Part shown: piece by piece, positions 1 through 8,354 of the stretch
Layout: every line of letters begins with the position of its first letter
Numbering within the stretch: the stretch's first letter is position 1
Origin: JBJXHN01 sp046233135
GTDB lineage: Bacteria; Pseudomonadota; Alphaproteobacteria; Rhodospirillales; Rhodospirillaceae
NCBI GenBank assembly: GCA_046233135.1
Contig: JBJXHN010000001.1
Coordinates: forward strand, 248,001 to 312,000
Direction: 5' to 3'
DNA: 64,000 bases
Position numbers and translations under genes: made by a program
Notes under the pieces: model-generated
The model's database searches: none
Seen by the model: only the letters and a program-made list of their open reading frames with translations
What the model was told of the DNA's origin: nothing

Positions 1-156
1 GTGGCGGGGATGATGCTGGGCTTTCCGGTCTGGCTCGGGGCGATCCTGTGGGCCTGCGCGGCGGCCTCCGTGGCGCGGATGTGGGGTGGGCTGGGCGGTG
101 CGGCGGGGATCGTGATCGCCCTGGCCGGCCTCGTCCGGCTGGCGGGGGCAGCGTGA
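1..156 (+). CDS. C-terminal end of a DUF3649-like small membrane protein (5' end outside window)
   Basis: The frame is open from base 1 to a TGA at 154-156 and encodes a hydrophobic stretch with two likely membrane helices. The assignment rests mainly on context: small DUF3649 proteins typically precede a PepSY membrane protein and a DUF3325 protein in siderophore or iron uptake operons, and both follow here. The stop overlaps the GTG start of the PepSY gene, so the two are translationally coupled. The start lies upstream of the window, so the true length is unknown. Confidence 0.55.
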   Translation: MAGMMLGFPVWLGAILWACAAASVARMWGGLGGAAGIVIALAGLVRLAGAA

Positions 157-1694
157 AGGGGACGTTGCGGGCGTCCATGGCCTGGCTGCACACGTGGTCC
201 GGGCTGGTGGTGGGATGGCTGCTGTTCGCCATCTTCCTGACGGGCACCCTGAGCTACCTGCGGCCGGAGCTGTCCCGCTGGATGCGGCCAGAGGTATCCC
301 CGCCCGCCACCGCCGTTTCCCATGCCCGGGCGGTGGCCGGGGCCGCCCGCTATCTGCATCGAGAGGCCCCCGATGCGGCCCGCTGGATGATCGAGGGACC
401 GACCGCCCGCGATCCTCTGGTGCACGCGGTGTTCTGGCGCGATCCTGCGGTGGCGGCCAGGAGCCATCGGCCCGCCTTCGGCCGGGTGATGCTGATGCCC
501 GGCGGCGACCAGCCGGTGCAGGCGCGCGAGACCCTGGGCGCGGACAGCCTGTACTACTTCCATTTCGATCTGCTGATGCCGTCGGTGTGGGGGCGGCTGG
601 TCGTCGGGCTGTGCACCATGGCCATGCTGGCGGCCCTGGTCAGCGGAGTCATCATCCACCGCAAGCTGCTGGCCGAGCTGTTCACCTTCCGCCCCGGGCG
701 CGGCCAGCGGAGCTGGCTGGACGGCCACAACGCCCTGGGGGTGCTGGCCCTGCCGTTCCATCTGGTGATCGCCTATTCCGGCCTGGTCACCCTGATGACC
801 TTGTATCTGCCCTGGGGCCTGGAAGCGGCCTATGGGGACCGGACCGGGGTGTTCTACGAGGCCACCGGCCAGCGCGCCGCCATCGGGCCGGCGGCGGGAT
901 ATCCGGCTGCCCTGGCCCCCCTGGCGCCGATGGTGCGGGCTGCCGAAGACCGGTGGGACGGCCGGCCGGTGGGGCGGATCGAGGTCTTCCATCCCGGCGA
1001 TGCGGCGGCGGTGGTGATTCTGCGTCGGGCGGACGAGGCGTCCGTCTCCTTCCGCGATGCCACCTTGCGCTTTGACGGGCCGAGCGGCGCGATGCTGTCG
1101 ACCGAGCCCGGCGGCGGCGGGGCGGCGGAGGCGCGCCGGGTGGCCTATGGCCTGCACGTCGCCCGCTTCGCCGATCCGGTGAGCCGGGGCCTGCTGGTGC
1201 TGGCCGGGCTGGCGGGGACGGGGGTCATGGCGACGGGGCTGGTGTTCTGGGTGCGCAAGCGCCGGCGCACCGGCGATCCGGGTCCGGTCCGGGCCTTTTC
1301 CGGCCTGTGGTGGGTGGAGCGGTTGAACATCGCTGCCCTGGCCGGTCTGCCGGCGGGGGTGGCGGGATTGCTGCTGGCCAACCGCCTGCTGCCCCCCGCC
1401 ATGCCCGGACGGGCGGCCTGGGAAGTGACGGGTGGCTTCTTCCTGGTGTGGCTGGCGGTGGGATTATGGGGATTCCTGAGGCCTCGCCGGAAAGCCTGGA
1501 GGGATGGATGGGGGCTGCTGGCTCTGCTGCTGGCGGCGGTGCCGGTGGCCAGCGCCCTGACCACCGGCAGGGGCTTGCCGGGCAGCCTTGGGGATTCCGA
1601 TCCGGTGTTCGCGGCGGTGGATCTGGGGTGCCTGGGCCTTGCGGTATGCGCGGCCGGCCTTGCCCGCCTGGCCGGCCGCAGAGGGGATCGATGA
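153..1694 (+). CDS. PepSY-associated transmembrane protein
   Basis: A 513-residue membrane protein of the PepSY_TM family, common beside TonB-dependent siderophore receptors; some members act as inner-membrane ferric-siderophore reductases. The GTG at 153 was chosen because it overlaps the upstream stop and places the first helix (WLHTWSGLVVGWLLF) near the N-terminus, as is usual; the longer in-frame reading would add an arginine-rich tail and overlap the upstream gene. Helices are also visible around residues 150-170, 195-225, 345-370 and in the C-terminal third. Conserved His residues (LHTW, YYFHFD, DGHNALG) could bind heme or metal. It overlaps the following DUF3325 gene by four bases. The iron role is inferred from family and context. 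Confidence 0.85.
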   Translation: MKGTLRASMAWLHTWSGLVVGWLLFAIFLTGTLSYLRPELSRWMRPEVSPPATAVSHARAVAGAARYLHREAPDAARWMIEGPTARDPLVHAVFWRDPAVAARSHRPAFGRVMLMPGGDQPVQARETLGADSLYYFHFDLLMPSVWGRLVVGLCTMAMLAALVSGVIIHRKLLAELFTFRPGRGQRSWLDGHNALGVLALPFHLVIAYSGLVTLMTLYLPWGLEAAYGDRTGVFYEATGQRAAIGPAAGYPAALAPLAPMVRAAEDRWDGRPVGRIEVFHPGDAAAVVILRRADEASVSFRDATLRFDGPSGAMLSTEPGGGGAAEARRVAYGLHVARFADPVSRGLLVLAGLAGTGVMATGLVFWVRKRRRTGDPGPVRAFSGLWWVERLNIAALAGLPAGVAGLLLANRLLPPAMPGRAAWEVTGGFFLVWLAVGLWGFLRPRRKAWRDGWGLLALLLAAVPVASALTTGRGLPGSLGDSDPVFAAVDLGCLGLAVCAAGLARLAGRRGDR

Positions 1695-1996
1695 TGGGTG
1701 GTCTGATCGTGCTGAGCGTGGAAACGCTGGGATTGCTGTGCCTGGGGCTGGCGGCACAACGCTACTGCCGGCTCTTGCCGGACCGGGGGGTGCTGCGCCG
1801 CGCCGTTCGGCGGCTGGCGGGCTGGGGCCTGCTGCTGCTGTCCGCCGGGCTGGCGGGACAGGGATATGGTGGCGGAGCGGGGATGGTGCTGTGGACCCTG
1901 GGGCTGACGGCCGGCGGGATGGTGGTGATGGCAGTCTTTTCGGTGCTGTGCGAACGGAAAGCGGGCCGGCGTTCAACGCGCCGGCCCGTTCTTTAG
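1691..1996 (+). CDS. DUF3325 domain-containing small membrane protein
   Basis: A 101-residue, three-helix hydrophobic protein (VLSVETLGLLCLGLAAQ at the N-terminus, then two further helices and a basic tail). The pattern Y-x-GG-x-G followed by WTLGLTAGG fits DUF3325. Family members are the last gene of DUF3649-PepSY-DUF3325 operons linked to iron-siderophore uptake; no biochemical function is established. Its ATG overlaps the PepSY stop as ATGATG, so translation is coupled. The 3' end runs into a hairpin terminator. Confidence 0.75.
   Translation: MMGGLIVLSVETLGLLCLGLAAQRYCRLLPDRGVLRRAVRRLAGWGLLLLSAGLAGQGYGGGAGMVLWTLGLTAGGMVVMAVFSVLCERKAGRRSTRRPVL
1962..1994 (+). terminator. Rho-independent terminator overlapping the end of the DUF3325 gene
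   Basis: A perfect 10-bp stem (CGGGCCGGCG at 1962-1971 and its complement at 1979-1988) with a 7-base loop is followed by TTCTTT. It lies inside the last codons of the DUF3325 gene and separates it from the convergent cyanase gene. Confidence 0.75.
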
Positions 1997-2036
1997 CCTT
2001 TTCCGTCCACGCGGGTCGTCCGGGGCTTGTGGGGGA

Positions 2037-2495
2037 TCAGTAACCCTTGTAGGGCAGGAACTTGCCGTTCAGCACCACGACCACCCGGTCGCCCTTCGGG
2101 TCTTCCTGGCGCGAGATGTCCATGGAGAAATCGATGGCGGACATGATGCCGTCGCCGAATTCTTCCTCGATCAGGGCCTTGATCGACGGGCCGTAGACCT
2201 GGATCAGCTCGTAGAAGCGGTAGAGCAGGGCATCGGTCGGCACGGTCTGGCCCAGACCGCCGCGATAGGGGCAGGTGGTCAGCCACTTGGCCTCTTCCGG
2301 GGTCAGGCTGAAGATTTCGGCAGCGGTGGCGGCTTCGGCTGCGCTCATCTGCATCTGGCCGAGAAGGGCGCAGGTGGTCCATTCCTTGGACTTGCCGATC
2401 TTGGCCGCGACGTCCGCCCATTTCAGGTCCTGGGCCAGCTTGGTGGCGATGATCTTTTCCGTAACCGTTGCGCGGTTGATAAGCGTGTCAGTCAT
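2037..2495 (-). CDS. cynS: Cyanate hydratase (cyanase)
   Basis: Cyanase converts cyanate and bicarbonate to ammonia and two CO2 (via carbamate) in the cytoplasm. The 152-residue length is normal for the family. An N-terminal helical DNA-binding-like domain (residues 1-85) is followed by the catalytic domain, whose active-site triad is intact: Arg93 in LLYRFYEL, Glu96 and Ser119 in GDGIMSAIDF. The C-terminus VVVVLNGKFLPYKGY is characteristic. It is the last gene of an operon with an ABC importer (cynA-cynB-cynD), 63 bp after the ATPase gene. The operon would import cyanate and release usable nitrogen. Confidence 0.97.
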   Translation of the reverse strand: MTDTLINRATVTEKIIATKLAQDLKWADVAAKIGKSKEWTTCALLGQMQMSAAEAATAAEIFSLTPEEAKWLTTCPYRGGLGQTVPTDALLYRFYELIQVYGPSIKALIEEEFGDGIMSAIDFSMDISRQEDPKGDRVVVVLNGKFLPYKGY

Positions 2496-2558
2496 GGGGG
2501 CTCTCCCTCGTCATAAATAAGGTCAATGCGATAGGGGCAGGGGCGGCCGGGGCGTGGT

Positions 2559-3515
2559 CTATTGGGCAACCCGCATTTGAAGGCCGGCTCCGGATGGTGG
2601 GGTCGCTGCGGTGGGAACCGCAGCAGGTTTCGCCGGGGCGAGGCGCACCACCCGGGGCTGGCTGTTTTCCCCAGCCTTGGACGGCTGGTTGTCTCTGCCG
2701 CCGTCACCCGGCGGTGGCGTTCCGGCCAGCTCCTTGGACCGGTGGGTCAGGAACTCCACCAGATGGTTGCGGATGGCGTAGTAGGCTGGGTTGTGGATGA
2801 TCTCGGCCCGGCCCCGGGGTCGGGGGATGTCGACGGTCACGGCCTCGGCGATGCGGGCGTTGGGGCCGTTGGTCATCAACAGGATGCGGTCGGCAAGCAG
2901 GATGGCTTCGTCCACGTCGTGGGTGATCATGAACACGGTCTGCCCGGTACCGCCCCAGATGCGCACCAGTTCGTCCTGGATCGATCCCCGGGTCAGGGCG
3001 TCCAGGGCGCCGAAAGGCTCGTCCATCAGCAGCAGCTTGGGCTGGATGGCGAAGGCCCGGGCGATGCTGACCCGCTGGCGCATGCCGCCGGACAGCTGGA
3101 ACGGCTTGCGGTGTTCGGCTCCGCCGGTCAGGCCCACCATTTCCAGATAGGTGTAGCTGTGCTTCAGGACTTGGTCCTTGCTCCATTTTGGATTGCGGGC
3201 ACGGACGGCGAAAGTGACGTTCTTCAGGGCCGACAGCCAGGGCAGCAGGCTGTAGTTCTGGAAGACGACACCCCGATCCAGGCTGGGGCCGGCGACTTCC
3301 TTGCCGTCCATGATCACCGCGCCCTTCGACGCGGTTTCCAGCCCGGCCAGCACGTTCAGGATGGTAGATTTGCCGCAGCCGGAATGGCCGATGATGCAGA
3401 CGAACTCGCCCTTTTCCACCCGCAGCGAAACGTCCTTGAAGACGGTCAGCGGATCGCCCTTGGCCGAGGGGTAGGTCTTGGTGAGGTTCTGGATTTCCAG
3501 GAAGGCGTGGGACAT
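2559..3515 (-). CDS. cynD: Cyanate/nitrate-type ABC transporter ATP-binding protein
   Basis: A 318-residue ABC ATPase of the nitrate/sulfonate/taurine group. Walker A GHSGCGKST is at residues 43-51, the signature LSGGMRQR at 141-148 and Walker B LLLMDEP at 161-167; the switch His is in MITHDVDEA. It powers the CynB permease. The last ~60 residues form a Pro/Ala-rich tail (TPPPGDGG...ATPPSGAG) beyond the usual nucleotide-binding domain, with no recognisable regulatory fold. It sits 13 bp after cynB. NrtD, the nitrate equivalent, is nearly identical in sequence logic, so cyanate specificity is inferred from linkage to cynS. Confidence 0.9.
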   Translation of the reverse strand: MSHAFLEIQNLTKTYPSAKGDPLTVFKDVSLRVEKGEFVCIIGHSGCGKSTILNVLAGLETASKGAVIMDGKEVAGPSLDRGVVFQNYSLLPWLSALKNVTFAVRARNPKWSKDQVLKHSYTYLEMVGLTGGAEHRKPFQLSGGMRQRVSIARAFAIQPKLLLMDEPFGALDALTRGSIQDELVRIWGGTGQTVFMITHDVDEAILLADRILLMTNGPNARIAEAVTVDIPRPRGRAEIIHNPAYYAIRNHLVEFLTHRSKELAGTPPPGDGGRDNQPSKAGENSQPRVVRLAPAKPAAVPTAATPPSGAGLQMRVAQ

Positions 3516-3528
3516 GAGGGAGTCCTTT

Positions 3529-4359
3529 CTAATCGGCGTAACTGACCATCCGGGAGACGGCGGCCAGACCGGCGTCCAGCAACATGCCCACCACGCCGAT
3601 CAGCAGGATGGAGAAGATCACGCTGGTCAGGTCCAGGTTGTTCCACTCGTTCCAGACGTAGTAGCCGATGCCCGTTCCGCCCACGAGCATCTCGGCCGCG
3701 ACGATCACCAGCCAGGCGATGCCGATGGAAATGCGCATGCCGGTGAGGATGGTCGGGGCGGCGGCGGGCAGGATGACGGTGACGGCGGTCCGCAGGGGTC
3801 CCAGTTCGTGGGTGCGGGCGACGTTGACCCAGTCCTTGCGCACCCCGGCGACGCCGAAGGCGGTGTTGATCAGCATCGGCCAGATGGAACAGATGAAGAT
3901 CACGAAGATCGCCGAAGCCTGGCTGTCCTGGATGATGAACAGGGCCAGCGGCATCCAGGCGAGGGGCGAAATCGGCTTCAGCACCTGGATGAAGGGGTCG
4001 AGTGCCCGATACATCAACGGCGACATGCCGATCAGGAAGCCCAGCGGAATGGCGATAGCTGCCGCTGCGCAATAGCCGATCAGCACCCGTTGCAGGGAAT
4101 AGCCGATCTGGATGCCGATGCCCTTGTCATTGGGGCCGGCGTCGTAGAAGGGGTTGCGCAACTCCTCCCACGCGTGGGCGATGATTTCGGACGGCGGTGG
4201 CACGCGGGCCTGTTCGCTGGCCGCCCCCATCAGCTTCTCGTACTCACTGAGTTCCCCGCTGTCGGCGGGCGCCTTGTAAGACGCCTGCCACAGCCCCAGG
4301 AACGCAGCCAGGAAGACCACCGTCAGCAACGTGGCGCGCATTCGCAGGGAAAGGGTCAT
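3529..4359 (-). CDS. cynB: Cyanate/nitrate-type ABC transporter permease
   Basis: A 276-residue inner-membrane permease of the BPD_transp_1 family. The first helix spans residues ~10-25, a periplasmic loop runs to ~residue 85, and five more helices follow. The EAA-type coupling loop is seen around ARTHELGPLRTAVTVILPAAAPTILTG, where it contacts the ATPase. Family relatives are NrtB, CynB and SsuC. It begins 4 bp after the binding-protein gene and is transcribed with it. Confidence 0.9.
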   Translation of the reverse strand: MTLSLRMRATLLTVVFLAAFLGLWQASYKAPADSGELSEYEKLMGAASEQARVPPPSEIIAHAWEELRNPFYDAGPNDKGIGIQIGYSLQRVLIGYCAAAAIAIPLGFLIGMSPLMYRALDPFIQVLKPISPLAWMPLALFIIQDSQASAIFVIFICSIWPMLINTAFGVAGVRKDWVNVARTHELGPLRTAVTVILPAAAPTILTGMRISIGIAWLVIVAAEMLVGGTGIGYYVWNEWNNLDLTSVIFSILLIGVVGMLLDAGLAAVSRMVSYAD

Positions 4360-4363
4360 CGCC

Positions 4364-5767
4364 CTAGGCCCCCCGGCCGATGGCGAAGCTGTTCACATAG
4401 GCGTCCGGTTCGGCCGGGTCGAAGGTCTTGCCCATGATCGTGTGGGTCTTGTAGGTCTCCGCCGGGGCTTCGTACCCCAGGTCCTTCATGATCTTGCGGC
4501 AATCGGAGGCGAGGTAGACCTGCTCGGCGATGCCCTTGTAGTCGATGTCGCCTTCCACATAGCCCCAACGCTTCATCTGGGTCAGAATCCAAACGCCCAT
4601 GGAATGCCAGGGGAACGGATCGAAATCGATGCGGTCGGGGACATTCTTCACGTTGCCCAGGCCGTCGGCGTAATAGCCGGTCAGCACCTGCTCGATCACC
4701 GGCACCGGCTGGTTCAGGTAGTTGGCCGGCGCAATGGCTTCCGAGATTTCCTTGCGGTTCTCGTGCTTGGCCGCATAGGCGGTGGCGTCGACGATGGCTT
4801 TCAGCAGAGCGCCATAGGTGTTGGGGTTTTCCTCGGCGAAGGCGGCGGAGCAGGAGAAGGCGCAGCAGGGATGGCCTTCCCAGATGTCCTTGGTCAGGGT
4901 GTGAATGAAGCCCACCTTTTCCCAGACGGCCCGCTGGTTGAAGGGGTCGGGGGAGAGGTAGCCGTCCAGATTGCCGGCGCGCAGGTTGGCGACCATCTCC
5001 GGCGGCGGCACCACGCGGATCTGGATGTCCTTGTCCGGGTCCAGGCCGTGTTCCGCCACGTAGTAGCGCAGAAGGAAATTGTGCATGGAGAAGTCGAAGG
5101 GTACGCCGAACTTGAACCCCTTCCATTGCTTGGGGTCGCGCTTGTCCAGATGATCCACGTGCAGCACGATGGCCTGGCCGTTGATGTTTTCCACCGCCGG
5201 CATCAGGAAGGGTTCGGCCGTCGACCCCGCACCCATGGTGATGGCCAGCGGCATCGGGGTCAGCATGTGCGAGGCGTCGTATTCCTTGTTCAGCGACTTG
5301 TCCCGCGCCACCGCCCAGCCGGCGGTCTTGATCACTTCCACGTTCAGGCCGTAGCGTTCGTAAAAGCCCATGGGGTGGGCCATGATGATTGGCGTGGCGC
5401 AGGTGATCGGCACGAAGCCCACCTTCAGGTCGCTCTTTTCCGGCGTGCCCAGGCTGTCCTTGATCGCCGCCTTGGCCTTGTCCAGCGGGATGGCCGCACC
5501 GACCGCAGCAGCCAGGGTCCCGGCGCCGAGCATCCGGGCGAAGCCGCGGCGGCTGAATTCATTATGGCCGAAGACGGAACGCACCACCGCGCTTTCGATG
5601 GCCCGGTCCAGCATGTCCTCGTTGGAGAGCGCGTCGTCAGCGGCCGCAGCTCTGGCCTTGGATGAGGTGGCCGACGCCGTTGGCCGGCAGGATGCACAGC
5701 CGCAATCGCGCCCGTGGCGCAGGTCGGTCTCGGAGGAAAACGGGTTGCCCAGGCTTTTGATGCTCAT
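4364..5767 (-). CDS. cynA: Cyanate/nitrate-type ABC transporter substrate-binding protein with Tat signal
   Basis: A 467-residue NrtA/CmpA/CynA-family periplasmic binding protein. Residues ~75-105 hold a twin-arginine signal (SRRGFARMLGAG plus a hydrophobic core). Before it lies an unusually long ~70-residue N-terminal region with a CGCASC cysteine cluster near residue 22, a feature I associate with alphaproteobacterial members of this family. The mature part (LKVGFVPITCATPIIMAHPMG) binds the anion. It is the first gene of the operon, about 60 bp downstream of the predicted sigma-54 promoter. Nitrate or bicarbonate binding cannot be excluded; cyanate follows from cynS linkage. Confidence 0.88.
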   Translation of the reverse strand: MSIKSLGNPFSSETDLRHGRDCGCASCRPTASATSSKARAAAADDALSNEDMLDRAIESAVVRSVFGHNEFSRRGFARMLGAGTLAAAVGAAIPLDKAKAAIKDSLGTPEKSDLKVGFVPITCATPIIMAHPMGFYERYGLNVEVIKTAGWAVARDKSLNKEYDASHMLTPMPLAITMGAGSTAEPFLMPAVENINGQAIVLHVDHLDKRDPKQWKGFKFGVPFDFSMHNFLLRYYVAEHGLDPDKDIQIRVVPPPEMVANLRAGNLDGYLSPDPFNQRAVWEKVGFIHTLTKDIWEGHPCCAFSCSAAFAEENPNTYGALLKAIVDATAYAAKHENRKEISEAIAPANYLNQPVPVIEQVLTGYYADGLGNVKNVPDRIDFDPFPWHSMGVWILTQMKRWGYVEGDIDYKGIAEQVYLASDCRKIMKDLGYEAPAETYKTHTIMGKTFDPAEPDAYVNSFAIGRGA

Positions 5768-5828
5768 GTCCCACCCCTTGGTGATGAAAGTCGTTGTGGT
5801 CCCCGAACCGCAGGGGATACCCGACTAT

Positions 5829-5845
5829 GGCAATCAGCGTGCCAA
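5829..5845 (-). promoter_or_regulatory. Sigma-54 (-24/-12) promoter of the cyn operon
   Basis: On the minus strand the sequence reads TGGCACG-CTGA-TTGCC, matching the RpoN consensus TGGCACG-N4-TTGC with the correct GG to GC spacing. It lies about 60-75 bp before the cynA start. The divergent gene encodes a sigma-54-dependent activator, which makes the call mutually supportive. Confidence 0.88.
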
Positions 5846-5908
5846 TGGTCCGGGCGGGAATAAAGGCGTGAAGACAAGGGGTTAATACGCCTTCTGGGAA
5901 ATCGGGAG

Positions 5909-5963
5909 TTTACGAAATTTCGGAGTTGACGAAATTTCGGGAGAGTGTTTACGATTTTTCGTA
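5909..5963. promoter_or_regulatory. Three palindromic upstream activator sites for the sigma-54 regulator
   Basis: Three related sites lie in a row: CGAAATTTCG at 5913-5922 (self-complementary), CGAAATTTCG at 5930-5939, and TACGATTTTTCGTA at 5950-5963. The first is preceded by TTTA and the second by TTGA. They lie about 70-130 bp upstream of the sigma-54 promoter, the usual range for enhancer-binding proteins. The third site abuts the regulator's own start, so autoregulation is plausible. Binding by the adjacent regulator is inferred. Confidence 0.75.
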
Positions 5964-5992
5964 TTCTAGCGATGGGTCGGAGGATTGATCTG

Positions 5993-7951
5993 GTGGACGG
6001 TCGTCTTGCCATCCCGCCGGGACCCTTGGGGCCGGTGGCGGAGCCTGCGGTGCTGTCGGCGGCTTTCCGGGCGGCGGCGGATGCCATGCTGGTGATCGCG
6101 CCGCAAGGAGACCGGGTGCTGGCCGCCAATGGTGCGGCGGTGGATCTGCTGGGCGAGCCGGAAGAGGATCTGTGCCGGCGGGCGGCGACGGCCCTTTATC
6201 CCGGGCAGATGCCGGCCTTGATCGTGTTTACCGAAGCGGTGCTGGTGAAGGGCCTGGCCCGCACCCGCGCCCTGGTGCCACGACAGGGGCAGGGGCGGGA
6301 TCTTCGTGTGGAATGCGTGGGCAGCAGGATAACGGCGGCCGACGCGGCCGACCCGGTGATCCTGGTGACCCTGTATGACCTGGACGCGCGGGAAAGGACG
6401 GCGGCCCAGGCCGATGCGGATGCCTACCTGCGCGGCGGGATCGCCGAATGGCGGCTGGCCCAGCGCTTTTTTCAGGATATGGAACGGGAAAACCAGCTGC
6501 TGTTGCGCGCGGCCGGAGAGGGGATCTACGGCGTCAATGCCGATGGCACCACCACCTTCGTCAACCCGGCGGCGGAGCGCATGCTGGGCTGGGCGGCCGA
6601 GGATCTGGTGGGCAAGGGGATGCACGACGTCATCCACTATCGTCACCTGGACGGCAGGCACTACCCCCATGCGGACTGTCCGATCTATGCCGCCTTCAAG
6701 GACGGCGCCGTGCACCGGGTGGAGGACGAAGTGTTCTGGCGCAAGGACGGCCGGCCGATCCGGGTGGAATACACCAGCACCCCCCTGCGCGACCACGGGC
6801 GGCTGATCGGCGCGGTGATCGTCTTTCGCGACGTCACCCAGCGCAAGGAAGCCGAAGAGCGCCTGCGCTCGGCCCTGCAGGAGGTGGACCACCTGCGCCA
6901 GCGGCTGGAGATGGAGAACGCCTATCTGCAGGAGGAAATCCGTACCGAGAATAACCATCACGAGATCATCGGCCAGAGTGCGGCGATCCTGACCCTGCTG
7001 GACCAGATCGCGGTGGTCGGGCCGACGGAAGCCGGGGTTCTGATCACCGGGGAATCCGGCACCGGCAAGGAACTGGTGGCCCGGGCGCTGCACGAAGCCA
7101 GCCCCCGCCGCCAACGCCCGCTGATCCGGGTCAACTGCGCAGCGATTCCCAGAGAGCTGTTCGAAAGCGAGTTCTTCGGCCATGTGCGCGGGGCCTTCAC
7201 CGGCGCCACCCGGGACCGTGCGGGCCGGTTCGAACTGGCCAACGGCGGCACCCTGTTCCTGGACGAGGTCGGGGAAATCCCCCTGGAGCTTCAAGGCAAG
7301 CTGCTGCGGGTGTTGCAGGAAAAGGTGCTGGAGCGGGTCGGGCAGGAAACCACCCGGCAGGTGGATGTGCGGATCATCGCCGCCACCAACCGCCGGCTGC
7401 GCGAAGAGGTGGAAGCCGGCCGTTTCCGCGAGGATCTGTATTTCCGCCTGAACGTCTTCCCCATTGAATCCGTGCCTCTGCGGCGGCGGAGAGAGGATAT
7501 CCCTCTGCTGGCCGCCCATTTTCTGAAACGGGTCTGCCGCAAGCTGAACATCGCCAGGGCGCCGACCCTGACCCAGGGCAATGTGCAGCAGCTGTGCCGC
7601 TATGACTGGCCGGGCAACGTGCGGGAGCTGGAAAACGTCATCGAACGGGCGGCGATCCTCGCCCGCCACGGCAAGCTGTGCATCGATCTGCCGGCCACAG
7701 CCGGCCCCAGCTTGGCCGCCGCCTCCCCGCCGGCGTTCTCGGCTGCCGGGCCGGGGCCGGTGTCTGGAGAGCGCCGCATGCTGACGGCGGCCGAGATGAA
7801 GGCCCTGGAACGCGACAATATCGCCCTGGCCCTGGAAACGACGGGCGGCAAAGTGTCCGGACCCGGTGGGGCCGCGGCTCTGCTGGGCATGAAGCCGACC
7901 ACGCTGGCCTCGCGGATCAAGGCGCTGGGCGTGGGGGAGATGGGAGGATGA
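5993..7951 (+). CDS. PAS-containing sigma-54-dependent transcriptional activator of the cyn operon
   Basis: A cytoplasmic enhancer-binding protein of about 652 residues. Two PAS domains (roughly residues 10-120 and 165-290) lead through a coiled coil to an AAA+ domain with Walker A GESGTGKE near 352 and the sigma-54 contact motif GAFTGA near 400; a Fis-type HTH (KVSGPGGAAALLGMKPTTLASRIKALG) ends the protein. The GTG at 5993 has a GGAGG 9 bases upstream. An in-frame ATG at 5972 and a GTG at 5945 are possible but lack a ribosome site, and 5945 would overlap the third operator. It is divergent from cynABDS, which carries a matching promoter. No LysR-type CynR is present, so this protein probably replaces it. 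The PAS ligand is unknown. Confidence 0.9.
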   Translation: MDGRLAIPPGPLGPVAEPAVLSAAFRAAADAMLVIAPQGDRVLAANGAAVDLLGEPEEDLCRRAATALYPGQMPALIVFTEAVLVKGLARTRALVPRQGQGRDLRVECVGSRITAADAADPVILVTLYDLDARERTAAQADADAYLRGGIAEWRLAQRFFQDMERENQLLLRAAGEGIYGVNADGTTTFVNPAAERMLGWAAEDLVGKGMHDVIHYRHLDGRHYPHADCPIYAAFKDGAVHRVEDEVFWRKDGRPIRVEYTSTPLRDHGRLIGAVIVFRDVTQRKEAEERLRSALQEVDHLRQRLEMENAYLQEEIRTENNHHEIIGQSAAILTLLDQIAVVGPTEAGVLITGESGTGKELVARALHEASPRRQRPLIRVNCAAIPRELFESEFFGHVRGAFTGATRDRAGRFELANGGTLFLDEVGEIPLELQGKLLRVLQEKVLERVGQETTRQVDVRIIAATNRRLREEVEAGRFREDLYFRLNVFPIESVPLRRRREDIPLLAAHFLKRVCRKLNIARAPTLTQGNVQQLCRYDWPGNVRELENVIERAAILARHGKLCIDLPATAGPSLAAASPPAFSAAGPGPVSGERRMLTAAEMKALERDNIALALETTGGKVSGPGGAAALLGMKPTTLASRIKALGVGEMGG

Positions 7952-8354
7952 ATCGCGAATCGGAATAGGCGCGCGGTCAATGCCGCTGCAAAAAGGAGCG
8001 CGCTTCGGCAGCGTCGTCATGCGGTGGCCGGGGAATCTTCTCTGACTGCGGGTGCGCGCAAAAATTGCTTTGTAACGCTATGTCAACGCGAATGTTAACG
8101 GATTTATCCGGGTTTTTTGGTCGGATTTGCCGGAATTGCCGGCCTTCGAATAGCGCCGCTCTGTCTTAGCCGTTTACCCTGATGGTTGCCAAAATACTTC
8201 TATAAATTGTTTTTCAAGTTCCGGAGGATGTGGTTATTTCGTCTATGTATCGAATGTCTTGTTGACAGCAACTGACGTTTGCACAAGCCTTTTGTCCATC
8301 CGTTCTTGCAATTTACTTACCGGTTTCCTGCCGGCTAAGGAAGGGTGGCCTGAC
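7952..8354. other. Gene-free stretch before the giant-protein gene
   Basis: No convincing coding frame. A weak hairpin CGGA-TTTA-TCCG followed by GGTTTTTT near 8098-8116 could terminate the regulator transcript. AT content rises towards 8200-8290. A TTGACA near 8263 resembles a -35 box but no good -10 follows, so I do not call a promoter. Confidence 0.5.

Noticed and set aside
4331..5665. Long plus-strand frame opposite cynA
   Set aside because: Shadow frame of the well-conserved binding-protein gene; its His/Gly/Val-rich composition fits antisense of a GC-rich gene.
8259..8354. Upstream TTG start for the giant protein
   Set aside because: The frame is open from 8259, but the extra 32 residues have no ribosome site, whereas ATG 8355 follows AAGGAAGGG.
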